From Pharus latifolius (Eukaryota; Streptophyta; Magnoliopsida; Poales; Poaceae): 64,000 bases of DNA. The translations under genes were made by a program, and so were the position numbers. How positions within the stretch are numbered: position 1 is the stretch's first letter; each line of letters begins with the position of its first letter. The notes under the pieces were generated by a model. That model was not told the DNA's origin. It ran no database searches and saw only the letters and a program-made list of their open reading frames with translations. Shown here in pieces: positions 21,968 through 34,700 of this stretch. The stretch covers positions 41,443,010 through 41,507,009 of the forward strand of contig CM033319.1 in NCBI GenBank assembly GCA_019359835.1. Direction: 5' to 3'.

Positions 21968-22164
21968 TCTGTTAAAGTATTTAAAATCTATTTATTCTCT
22001 CTCTGGTCGAAATTTTCTATTTAGTCGAAGTCATTACCCATGCTAACAGTCAGCTTCACAAATTGACTGTCAGTTCTTTGCTTAGGAGCCAGGTCCTTTG
22101 GTCGAAGTCGTTGGCCATGCTGACAATCAGCTTCACACAATGACTGTCAGTTATAAGTGTTTCA
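21968..22164 (+). repeat. Short palindrome spacer after pol of C
   Basis: It aligns with 1756-2000 of element A and holds degraded copies of the GACTGTCAGT/GCTGACAGTCAGC motif near 22045, 22065, 22117 and 22141. It stops at the junction with inverted LTR F. Confidence 0.7.
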
Positions 22165-23366
22165 GATAGGCGGGTTCTGAGCCTTTACACCCAACTGCCG
22201 GGCCTCTCCAACACACATTGTCAATGGAGAGATCACCGGATCTTCTGGGTCGTCTAGGTAATGGCAATCATCAAGAGTAACAAGTCTAGTATTTCACTTG
22301 ATCAAATACAAAGGTTGAAAACACAAGAATGCAAGTGCAATTTGCTCAAATGCTTCTCTTTTCAAATCCTCTCAAGAATTTTGGCTCAAAGATTAGCTCT
22401 AGAAGCAAGAGAATGAATGTGAGAGACTTGGCTAGCTTTTGCAAAGAAATTCTAAGTTCTTTAGAGCCCAAAATGCTGGCCAAGTAGAGGTGTATATAGT
22501 CATCACAACAAAACTAGCCGTTTGCAAGAAACTGAGTAAAATTCGTATAGGCCAAACTTGTCCGGCCATGCCAGACAATGTCCGGTCAGTACATTTTCAA
22601 AAGTAACTGTTACTCACAACGGCAAACTTGTCAGTTACCGTTCAACTAATTCTGTAAAGGCCGGACAAATCGTCTCTTGTCCGGACAAAAGGTCCGGACA
22701 GATGTATATGTCTTTGTTTCACTTTTATATTTTCAATCCAAACTGAAGTTTGTACAGGTCAAACATTGTCCCCTTACACGGACAATGTTTGCTCAGGTCC
22801 GGACGGATTAACCCGGACAATTGTATTTGTCTCTGGTTCATTTTGCTCAGCACTTGCAATATTTTTGTACGGGCCGGACATTATCCGACCATCATAGACA
22901 ATGTTCGGTCTTTTTCGGACAGATGCACTCGGATAGATTCATATGCCTCTAGTTCGTTTTGCATATATCTAAAAGGTTTTGTATGGGCCGGACAGTGTCC
23001 GCTCATCACAAACAATGTCCGACCTGTGCAAAACGAAAACAGGACTAAGCAATTTTACTCAAATCGATTTGGAGCTATATGCAAATGCAATTTTGATTTC
23101 AAAGTAATGTGTTTGATCAAATTCGTCGCGTTAAGACCCCTCTTAATCGTATAACCATCTAAAATTAGAAATTATAAAAAAAACGAGCGTGCCCTCAAGC
23201 CGGGTTTCATCGTCGTCCACGCTTCGAGATGTCTTGACGACCTTCATTTTTCGCTTTTGTGCTGTTTCATCTACGCCTTTGCCTAAATCTCAATTAGACA
23301 AGTTAGCCGCGTGTATTTTGGGTATCATTTATCACCAAAACCCGAATTAGGGCTCAAGATTCAACA
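22165..23366 (-). mobile_element. Truncated Sirevirus LTR F (minus strand)
   Basis: This segment is homologous to the middle and 5' part of solo LTR E in the same minus orientation: shared blocks are CGTCTAGG with AAGAGTAACAA, GAAACTGAG with TATAGGCC, and palindromes like CCGGACAATGTCCGG. On the plus strand it ends GGGCTCAAGATTCAACA at 23366, the reverse complement of an LTR start (TGTTGAATC). Its 3' LTR end is missing at the junction with C. No polypurine tract follows at 23367, so this is an outer boundary against host DNA (5' or solo LTR). Confidence 0.8.
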
Positions 23367-24351
23367 TGCATGACCTACACATAATAGACTCACATATAGT
23401 GCTTTGCAAAGACACATTTCCATTAGCATAAAAATAAACAACTAAGCATATCTAGTACAATCACTTCTTTTTGTTAACTTGTGTAAACTTTGTGTAAAAG
23501 TTTTACACAATTTTAAAATTTTTTTTGGATACTTACTAGAGACGTTCTATATGCCTGCAAACTTGAATATTAAACTCGATTGTATTTGAAAAAAAGAAAA
23601 ATAACAAGTAGCATAAATGAATATTGACAAAGAGTAAAAAACATTGTTTTGCCGAAATTTATCTTTTACATTTCTCATAAATATTATCGGTTTTTTTAAA
23701 ATTCCAAAAATATTGTTGGGTTTGTGCATGAAATTTTACAGAATCATGTAACACTAGCTTCTCTCTGCATCTACAACTTCTTTTTAGATTTTTTTTGGAA
23801 AACTGGTATCCACAGTTAGCATAGGTTTCCACTAATAAAGTGATAGTAGTTTGCTTCTCCACATGATGCTTCAAACAAAAAAAAAAAATTGAAAAACTAA
23901 TAAAAAAAATCTCACAAGTTTGTTTTTTAAAAAGTTAGCCCCACCACCTCCACTTCCCTCGCAGGCTCCCCACTCCCCCGTTCCAGTCTCCACCGCCTTC
24001 TCACACAGTCACACACACTCTCCTCTCAAATCACCCCAAACTGGCTCCTCCGTGCAATTCCTTGCTTCCCTCCTCGGTCATCCCAAAGCCAAAGCCACCA
24101 CCACCCGCAAAAGCAGCCGCACAAAAAAGCCATAAAGCAAATGGAAGCACTCCAAAGCACAAACTATACTACCTAGAATCCTCTTCCTAAGATGCCTTGC
24201 CCTCCTCCCCCCCTCTTCCTCCCCACCACACCACCTCCCCCCTTTAAAGCCCCACTACCCCTACCTCCCCCCCACTCCCACTCCCACCCCCACACCCACC
24301 CCCACCCCCACCCCCACACACCACACACCACCAGGACGAGGCCGCGGCGGC
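23367..24351 (+). promoter_or_regulatory. 5' flank, promoter and leader of the callose synthase gene
   Basis: About 985 bp separate the LTR remnant F from the start codon. The distal part is AT-rich with A and T runs; from about 23935 it turns C-rich. A pyrimidine tract of CCCAC and CCCCCA units spans about 24190-24325 and is probably leader. No canonical TATA box is clear; TTTAAA at 24242 is a weak candidate. The start site cannot be fixed from sequence. Confidence 0.45.
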
Positions 24352-24912
24352 ATGGCGAGCGGCGGGATGTCGGGGCCGCAGCCGTCGCTCCGGCGGGGGA
24401 TGTCGCGGATTGCGACGAGGATGCCGACGCGAGCGCTGGGGCCGGAGGGCCTGTCCGGGGAGACGGAGGCGGATGTGTACACGGAGGATAGTGAGCTTGT
24501 GCCCTCCTCCCTCGCCCCCATCGTCCCCATCCTCCGCGCCGCCAACGAGATCGAGGACGACAACCCTCGCGTCGCCTACCTCTGTCCGTACACCACCACC
24601 ACGCTCTCTCTCTCTCTCTCTCTCTGTTATTGCAAAAAGCTCTGCTAAATTTCGCCTGTATGTGGGAACCCACTGCCAGTCTGTGGGTGTATAATTCTAG
24701 GCATGAGAAGTGATCAGAAGTGCATGCCTATCTAGGGTTGAAAATCATTGTGGATAATATCCATCTGATTGGGATCCGCAGCTGTATCCGTTGGCATCCA
24801 TATCTGTGGAAACAATATGAAATTATGGATGTGGATATGATTATGCACTGTATGTCTAATTTGTTTACACTCCTATACCCACCTATTTCTATGGAACTTA
24901 CTCCTCTCTTTG

Positions 24913-24948
<36 letters not shown>

Positions 24949-27900
24949 GCTTATCGGTTTAGACATGGTCTAAAATATAACTTTCATCATTAATTTTTAT
25001 AATTATACTCCAGTAAAATTATATAACATTAGTGATATGGAAGAAAATTTATCAACAAATTTACTAATATTATTTTCATACCGTGAATGTTGATTGTTTT
25101 TATATTAAGGGTTAAAATTTAAAAAATTTGTCGTGCTTGCATATCAAACAACAAATAGTAAAAAAGAATGGAGAGAGTAGTAAGTAAAGAGGTATGTGCC
25201 TGATGTGTGGGTCTGGCATCAGGATTAGGAGAACATGAGCACTGGTTACAGAGGGAAATGTACTGTGTTTCACATACGGGTGTGCATTATAAGTTATATG
25301 CTTTCCTAGTAGTTATTGGTATATACTTGTATGCTGCAGCCAGTATGTCCCTGGCCCATAAGTAATTACCCTATCTAAAATAGCAGAAAGCCAGAAACTC
25401 TACTTGTACATAAAATTTTTACATGGAGAGTAGAGTACACACTCCTAATCTTTACTATAGGTAAATCCTTGCATGGTTTGTATGCTATTGCGAGAATTTA
25501 CAGCTTTATATGCTAAAAACTACAAATTAAAACCATAAGTATAGTAGTTGAAATGCCTATTAACCACTATGACACTTGTGCATAGTATCAAGTTACTTCT
25601 TTGATTTAACAAAAATCTAATGTTGTTCATGTACCTCCTTGTTTTGTTTTGGTGCCTCATGTTGTATTGACATGTCCATGATTTCTTGTGCATGCTGAAA
25701 AAGGCCGATTTACTGCTTTTGAGAAGGCTCACACTATGGACCAAAATTCAAGTGGACGTGGAGTTCGACAATTCAAAACATATCTGTTGCATAGGCTAGA
25801 GAAGGTATATTGCTTGCCGCTGAACAGCTGATGTCATAACTACATTATCTACTAATGTAAGTTACAGAAGCATAAGACTATATTGGCTACAGTATTTTAG
25901 TGAATTTGACTTTGGAGTAATATTAAGGAAGGAATAACTACATTATCTACTTATGTAAGATGAAGGAAGGGTAGTTTCCTATATTGGTTGCTTTGCTGAA
26001 ATTATTGAGTCCAGTGCTGATATGAAGCACCAAGACATATTTTCCTTAGTTCTTATTTAGTTTTGGTGATCTATAGAGGATTTAATCAACTAATGGAGAT
26101 TTTTTTATTTTGTTTTATTGAAAGGAATATTGACCTTTAAGTAAGCCTAGTCATAAGTTTGTAAGTTTTACCTTATGGTAATAGCTAGTATTTCTAAAAC
26201 CGGTATGTAATTCACTTGGTGGCCCTGTAGGCTAGTTATTGGTGACAATTGGTCTGGCGCTAGCTGCGACAATGTCGCTGGTAAATGTGTCAATCAGCAC
26301 TTCCGGTAGAAATCAACCAGTTCTTTTGGTTTTGGCGGAACTTGGTTGAATCGGCGTTTTATAATTTTCCCTTTTAAAGAATATTCTGAAAATAAGATGT
26401 TAGTATGCAAGAATAATATGAAATTCGATTAGAATCAATGTGAATTGTTTGTAAATTGGAGTAAAAAGACTTAGTATCAATTCCCTGCACCAGCGGGTTT
26501 GTAGAAAACATTAAAACTATGACACCACATGCTTAACATTTGTTGTTTGTCAGGATGAGCAAGAAACAGCGCGCAGACTTTCACAATCTGATACAAGAGA
26601 GATTCAAAAGTTCTATGAGCAGTATTGTAAAAAATATCTTGAGGAGGGACATATGTCTAGAAAACCGTAAGGACTAATCAATATTTGCAGCCATTAGCAT
26701 TTTTTTTTTTTGGCATTGGTTGTCATATTTAACTATTTTCACTTTCTTTCTTTTGGCGACTTAGGGAGGAGATGGCTAAGCACTATCAGATTGCATCTGT
26801 CTTATATGATGTGTTAAAAACTGTGGCACCTGGAAAAGCTCATCCTGAGGTTTTGCATCCCACTATAACAAATAGTTAGCAGAGGCTACTTTCATATTCA
26901 TCTTTTTTTGTTTATACCATGCTATAAGATTACTTGGAACGATTGTTTTTCAGTTCGATCAGTTCGCTAAAGAGAAAGCTTCTTTTTCACATTACAATAT
27001 TCTTCCTCTTAACATTTCTGGTTCCGCACAACCAATAATGGAAATACCCGAGGTATTGTTTCTGTCAAGTTTTATTTAGATCCCTTTCATACATATCCTA
27101 TGCAGTATGAATTTTATCTCGTGACAAATGTAGATAAAAGCAGCAGTGGATCTTCTCCGCAAAATTGATAACCTTCCAATACCAAGGATAGAAGCAGCAC
27201 AGAGCATGGATAGAACTTCGGTGCCTGAAGTGACGGATAAACCTGTTCGTGATTTGCTTGACTGGCTTGGATTGACATTTGGATTTCAGGTGAAGACAAA
27301 ACTAGTGCTTTATTGTGTTTTCCAAACTATTCATCTATTACCACTAAACTAGCCAATGCATATTCGATTGCACGGCCTAGTCTAGTCTAAAGCAGTTTCA
27401 ATATCTTCAGAATTTCTGATTTTCATCTTTTAGATTTTTGTTTCCAAACTTGATTTTTAATACTCTAGATTTTGTATTTTCCACTGATATCCTTGATTGA
27501 TAGCTGCTTTTCCTTTAATATTTTAGTTTAGTATGAATTTTCCATTTGACCTTTCTATTGGCCATTTTCCTGACTTTTTTATTTTTTTTCCTTTTTTTAT
27601 TAGCTTTTGGAATTTAGTTCTGTTTTTCATAATTTTGGATATTTCTTAACTTTTCCTTATTTCATCCCATTTAATATTTTTTTGTTATTTTTTGTGCTTT
27701 CTGAGTATTCTCTTATTTTTTAAAAATGCAAATTTTATACTCTTGTTTATTATTTTTTAGGTATTGAGTTTTCTGATATTTTCAGAATCAAATATGGTTT
27801 TATTCTAAATAAAAAATTTAATTTAATTAGGCTTGTTGGCTTCTTGAGAACATCTCCAAAATAGGATTGCTTTGCTAATATTTTTATTTTATGAAAAAGG

Positions 27901-28729
27901 AAATTGCACTAAGCATCCCTTATTTTTAAGTTTCACTAATCCCTAAAATCTTTTGTATATGTCAATCAACATGGCAGTCTAAATTATTGTTGCAATCAAC
28001 TCCAATTGAGGCTTAATAAATGATTTAGTGCTTAATTTAGATGAGGATGGATAATTAAGTGTACATATAATTATCTATGTCAGCGGGCAGTACACTTCAT
28101 AGAAAATATCACCATCAAATGTCAGAGTTTGGTTAACATTGGATCCACATCGGATAACCTCCTCACGACCTACTAATACGTCGGATGGTGAAATTTGTTG
28201 TGTCATATTCCATCTGATGACATGGATGATGATATGTATGCACAATTATCCATTGTTAGCTTAATCAAATAGTAAGGCCTTTATCAGGCCTCCATTGGAC
28301 TTGATTGCAACAAATGTTTTTAGTCTGCAGAGCTGATTGACACAAAAAGGTTTTTGGGGTTTAGTGAAACTTTATTCAAAATAGGGGATGCTTAGTTTAA
28401 TTTCCTCTTTTTGAAAAGAAACTATGCGGGAGAATAGTATTGGCAAATAAGATTGAAACAATAGTTGGGTTGGCCATCTTGCATGAGGCCACATAGTATG
28501 AAAAGACATGCTAGCGTTTGGTTAGCCATCTTGTATGAGCCCGTTCTGGGTGAGGGGATGTAGATTCTTGGAATATTTCATCATCCAGCATGAGGTTGTG
28601 TGGAAAATTTGGTTGCATGACGCCATCTCTCATGGATTGATAATAAATAATTAGTGATCACTAGAAATTAGTGATCATTAGTGATGCTTAGTGGCAAGTA
28701 ATGTTAACTAGTGGTGAATAATAATAATA

Positions 28730-28765
<36 letters not shown>

Positions 28766-31700
28766 TGTTGGTTAGTGGCAATTCTAATTAGTGATGATTA
28801 GTAGTGACTAAAGGTAATTAATGATAATAATAGCGACTAGTGATAATTTAAATGATTATTTATATTAGAAAATATTTTTTCATACGACCAATACACTACT
28901 CATTCAGTCAACTAAATACTATCTTAGCCCATCATGCACTACATATAGGTAACCAAACAACCAACTTGAATGATACCGAATGGCACCATCTAGGATGTAT
29001 GTTCCGTTTGGGACACCCAACCAAATGGCCCCTAAAAGGTAAAACTATAAAAGATACTGTAAAATGTAATGAGCGTAAAGGAAATAAAAGAACTGTACAG
29101 GAAATTGCCATAGGCTCAAGGGGGAATACATCTTCACAATGATTAATACCAGGGTTCTAGGAGAACCAGTGTACTATTTGATGCTCTAGTCATTAATAAC
29201 TTAAAGCTTTCTTTAAAGTTCTTTCTGGCAGTTGCTCATTCAAAGATTGTTTTGTTTTTTAGATATCATATGTGCTAACATCAAACAATAATTTTTGTGA
29301 ATTGTCTTCCCAACATGTGGATGAGCCCAACTGAGTGAGAGTTAACCTTGCAGCCACCTTATGCCAGGCCATTCATAGAAAAATCAAAAATTGATATGGA
29401 TGTAGTTTTGTATACCCACATTGATATGAAAGGAATGGCACGATCTTACACATGAATTGTCCAAAAACCTTAAATGTTATTAGTCTGCCAAGAAAGGGCC
29501 TTGGGTACACATTTATAGGATTGAAGACATAGAAATAAACTAGACTACTAATCCTAGAATTAGGACTCAGGCATAAACTTGGCAACTTAAATGCTATCAA
29601 GAGTAAAAAAAAAAAAAAAATCTCGTAAAGACCAGCCATGACCTCAAGCTATTGAAGTTCATAACTTTCAATCTGTACCTCCAATTTGTGATCCATTTAA
29701 ATCAATAGATTCGTGAAGGCTAGGAGAAGATAATGATGTTGATTTAGGGTATTTACGCTCGTTCCGCACATGACTCCTTGAGTACACCTTCATGATAGGT
29801 GGTGTTTGCAAATGGACGTTGGTGATGTCCTCATCACAGATTCTAGTATTAGATAAATCAAGATCTATTTATTGCTAAAATTTATCAGTAGAGTCAGTTT
29901 TTCAATTTTTTTGAGTTCCAAGGTTTCTAAAACCCAAGTTTACATAATGTAGCTATTTTTCTTACATGAATTATAATTGAATCTTTAATTTGGTATCATC
30001 ATACCCAGGCATCGGTCCTATTTTAGGCCCAGCTCCTGCTAAGTGACTGGTAGCAGTTTTCGACAGGAACCGAGAAAAAACTAGATGTAAGACTGAAATT
30101 AAAATTTAAATGTTCAAACTAGAATTAACCGATTAACGGTTCGGTTCCTAGAAACTTTCATATGGATCACAATTTTGGGGCAAAGTTTACAATTGTATTG
30201 TTTGATCTGGAATTTTATTGGTTCATTTGTCTAATTGTACCCTAATCCAGTAAAGAGATTGAAGTTCACTGCATTTCTCAACACTTCTTCCATATTTTCC
30301 AAAGAAACCAAATTTTGATTTCAAAAACTCGATTTTAAATTTAATTTCCAACTGATCGGGTTTTTCCCTACTAGTCCGGGTTGGGATGTCCGGTTCCTGG
30401 TGGTAACCGGCCCTGATCATACCTTTGCACACATGTATCAGATAAAAAATGATATGGCCGCACAGGAACTACACCATATGTGTATACGCTCACGCGACCC
30501 AAAATTTGGTTCCCAAAAACTTTCAAAATTGCATGATCAGTTTTAGTGCCAAGGGTTATTTAGACAATATATCTCCAATTCAACGCTATATCGTTGCTAT
30601 TTACAACCTTGATTTTTTTATATTTTGCCTATTCTCACTTTCAGTTCTACTGTACTTGTGATAATTCCCTCTAATTCATTTTCTTTCTTACTGTCCTGGT
30701 GCCTGTAAATAGGAACACCTTGGTAATAATATTCTTGCTTCATTATTGTAGAAAGGGAATGTGGAGAATCAAAAGGAGCACTTGATTTTGCTACTTGCAA
30801 ATATTGATATGAGAATGAGGAGTAATCCCCACGAGAGTGATGGACACCATCACCTGGTAATTCTTTTCCTTTAATTCTTTTTATTTCACTAAAATCAGTT
30901 CAATTCTCTAAATCCTTCTGCATATGGTTTACAGTTTCTCTAAATATATCAAAGGTAAAATTGGTCTTTTATTTCTAATATGACTTGCAGACACTTCCTC
31001 GTACAGTGCTATACTTGAAAGAAAGAATTTTTAAAAATTACTATTTATGGTGTCAATATCTGCATGTGAAGCCAAAGAACGAGTAAGTGATGTAACTGAT
31101 TGATGTACATTTGCTGCTACAAATTCAACCTTTTTGACCATAAGAAAAAACTTTCCATATACAGATTCCCCGTTTCTGCCCCCACACAGGAGCTAGAGCT
31201 TCTTTACATTGGGCTGTATTTACTGATTTGGGGTGAAGCTTCTAACGTTCGGTTTATGCCTGAATGCCTTTGTTATATCTTCCACTATGTAAGTTGCAGC
31301 GTTGTTCTTACAGTTGAGATAACTTCTGTTTATGATTCATTATATATTTGGAGATTTTCAACTTAGTTCTTTTTCAATTTTCTTTTGTTGTATTTATTGA
31401 AAATCTACTTTATTGAAAATCTACTATATCCAACTTTTTTTCATACCTTAATTAATAGCAGTACTGTTGACAAGGCAGTACAGGTATGCCAGGTCTTGCT
31501 GCTCTGTAGACTAGCCTTATCCACTTTGCTGCTTCTGTAAGCTGTAGAGTGTAGACATGTACTGCCTACCACTGGTCATGCTAGCCCTTATGCCAGTCCT
31601 ACTGGCCTGGATGGATAAAACTGAGTGTATCATCTCAAAAAGAAATGTCTTATGACCTGAAGGTTATGCTGTCACCACATTGAGTCCTGAGAAGAACAAA

Positions 31701-34700
31701 TTTGCTTCTGAGTGATGAATGCCTTGGCATACACATCAGTAAGAGATGGTTTTCTGTGGAACACTGACTTGGGAAAAACAAGGCATGGCAGAAATACTGC
31801 ATTACACTTGTGTTTTAAAATTTTAGCAACAAGCTCCTGCTTAGGTGCCTTCTATGATGAGACTTTTAAACTTAAATGGGTTTGATGTGAATTTAAACAA
31901 GAAAACGTTGTATACTTTGAAATTACAGGATAATCTGGTAAAATGTACTCTAGAAAAGAATAAATACATCATTGATCCAATGCATCTAAACTATAGCCTT
32001 AATCATTGATGCTAAAGGATTGCCACATAAGAGATTTCAGTGGATGCATCCCCAACCCTTGAACAAAGGATCTCTACTATTTTCTCCTCCATTCGTCTAA
32101 CTGTGCCTGACCTACATGACCCATGTCCATTGTGAACAGTTTTCAGGACAAGTTCAAAGATCATGACAAAGTCGAGCAATAGCAGTAACACCACTTTTTT
32201 CATATAGGCAATAGTGCCACTTTTTTCATATAGTGTGGTCCGACTATTTTTCTTGTCTCAACAAAATTTCAGCTTTCTCCCCACAATAACTAGGTACAAT
32301 AGGAGCTTTAATAGTGTTAATGAATGATTGAATTAAACCATTACACAATTACTCTGTTTGTTTGGTCTGACATTTATTAAAGTCAGAGAATCTTTTTGAT
32401 GAACTATATTGTTTAATTAATTTGGGTATATGATCTCTAAATTGTTGAGGGGGAACAAATACATATGGTCTTGCCTTTTGTCAAATAGAGGTTTTATGTA
32501 ATGGTAATTGACTTCTTTGAAAGCATATCATTTGATATTGTTGATATTCTACTCTTACATATGGTTTATGCTTTATCAATTTGGTATTGAATGCTATAGG
32601 GTGTAAAGTGTAAATGTGTATAGATAAATACACCCAGCTAGATCATGTTATTTTTGGAGCTCAACTCCAATTTGTGACAATTGAAACACGATTCCTTGAG
32701 TTCGAAATCTCCCAGTCTCATTTATTATCAATGTTAAATTTGTACTGTTTGCATTATTAGATGGGAATGTGCTTGCATCCCAGCACCCTTGTGCTATTGT
32801 GTCCTTGTAACCGGCCTGCACCTATGCCCAGACAACATTGCACCATCTATGTCTTAGGCCTTATTGAGCCTCGATGTGAGTGTTGAAATGAGTGGAATGC
32901 CTGCCATTCCATAATAGCATAAGCATTTGAGTTGAGATGGTCGAGCCCAACAGATGGCAAGAGGTGGCTATTGATGATTTGTTTCTGGTTTGCTTATACA
33001 AATCAAGGGCAGTTAGTATTAACTATTAAGATCATTTAGGGATGAACACTACTGGCCAAACTTGATCATGGAAAAATATAGACAGTGACCACAATCGTGC
33101 TGATAGCCACCTGAAAGTTGAGCATACTTCTATAATAACTTTGGATATTGGTTCATTGCCCTTAAAGTGACTGGAATTGGTGGCACAAATAGATTGTTGT
33201 AAGAAATGGACAATCTCTTGGTCCATGGTACTACCGTACTTTGGAATATTCTTGTGTGCATCTGAGAGCAAAACAAACCACCCTCTGATTGTGTTATTGG
33301 ATTAAGTTGTCTAGAGCTAGGTGTGGCAGCATATCATGTATTTGTATTTATGTTAAGTTTGACTAACTACATGCAGTCTCATCCAGATAAAAATTTTCTA
33401 ATGGAGCAAGCATTTATGTGATATATTTAAGAAGACTTTTGTAACATCAGTAGCTCTTACATAAGCATCAAGTTTTTTCCTTGTCAACTAACATTTAACC
33501 TATGCCATCTTTTCTTTGCACCTGTGCTGATGTGCACCACGTTGTCCTAGAACAAAAACAAGTGCAACACAAAACAACTAATCAATAATCAATCTGGCCT
33601 CGACAGCGACGAAATACAATAAATATTCAGTCTTGATGTATAAAGAATCAAATCATTCTTTAAAAGGAAAGTTTATCAAGATTCAAGCTTGATGCATTTG
33701 CAATAAAACAATATCAAGATTTGTTCTTTTATCAATGAAGATTTATTCTTGATAGGTTGCTTTGTGTTGCGCTTGTTTTGTTCCAGGACAGCAGGTTCAT
33801 ATCATGTGCCCTGACAGGGATAAACCAATAATTTTCTCAACATGATAATAAATAAAAAAATAACTTAACAATTAGATTGGTATTCAACAAAACACATTTC
33901 CAAGGAACTCTTACTTTATGTTTATCATGCAAATTGGTTGTAAAACTTTTCTATAGTTTTATTTTTGTTCCCATATGTTATGCAAGATCAAGTTCCTACA
34001 CTCTATCTCTAAGAACAACTTGGTTTGCGCATGACTAGGGTTCGGTTCAGCCTGAATTTGACCTAATTCGAGCTTGGATTTGAACCTAGGGTTAGGGATT
34101 TAGGTTTCTAGGGTTTGGAAATGGGATTTAGGGTTTCAATTTGGGAATTAGGGCTAGAAACTTACAGGTTGTTACGCCCAATATTGAGCTATGCCCTAGT
34201 TTGCACTCATGTTGCTCTTGTGCATGTCGAATGTCTGTGCAAATGTTGGTACGAAGATCAGCTTTTTGCATATGATGTATATAATTTAATAAATTTCTTG
34301 ATTTTATGTTCTTCCATGCTCTAAACATGTACTAAATCATTGTTTTTTATAAATTCATTTGGCTAGATGGCACAAGATTTATATCTCATAATCTCTGATA
34401 GAACAGAGCCATATTTTGAGCCACCAATTTCTGGGAAGGATGATGCATTTTTACAAATAGTTATACAGCCCATCTACGATATTATGCTGAAGGTATGTGC
34501 TCAAATGTTCTTACTTACTTTTCTTCAATAAAGGTTCTTTGACACCATTTATTTCTTTAATGTTTCATTTGATGCAAAAGGAAGCTCAAAGGAGCAAACT
34601 TGGTACTGTGAGCCACTCAAGGTGGAGAAACTATGATGACTTGAATGAATACTTCTGGTAATTCATTTATTTCTAGTTGCATTTTTGTATGTTATCCATC

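Larger units (their letters stand above)
16021..22164 (+). mobile_element. Sirevirus (Ty1-copia) element C, degenerate
   Basis: From left to right it has the 3' portion of a 5' LTR, a tRNA-Met primer site, gag, protease, integrase, reverse transcriptase, RNase H and the start of the palindrome spacer. It is of the same family as element A but carries many stops and frameshifts. The envelope-like ORF, polypurine tracts and 3' LTR are missing; the sequence joins an inverted LTR fragment (F) near 22165. It is the outermost visible host of the nest B, A and D. Confidence 0.88.

Noticed and set aside
22540..23154. Frames of 62-134 codons in LTR F
   Set aside because: They lie in LTR sequence with palindrome repeats and are not conserved in frame in the related LTR E.
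31083..31190. Acceptor AG at 31190 before GAGCTAGAG as start of exon 9
   Set aside because: It breaks the frame with exon 8. The AG at 31164 keeps the frame and adds FPVSAPTQ, which the family has in this place.
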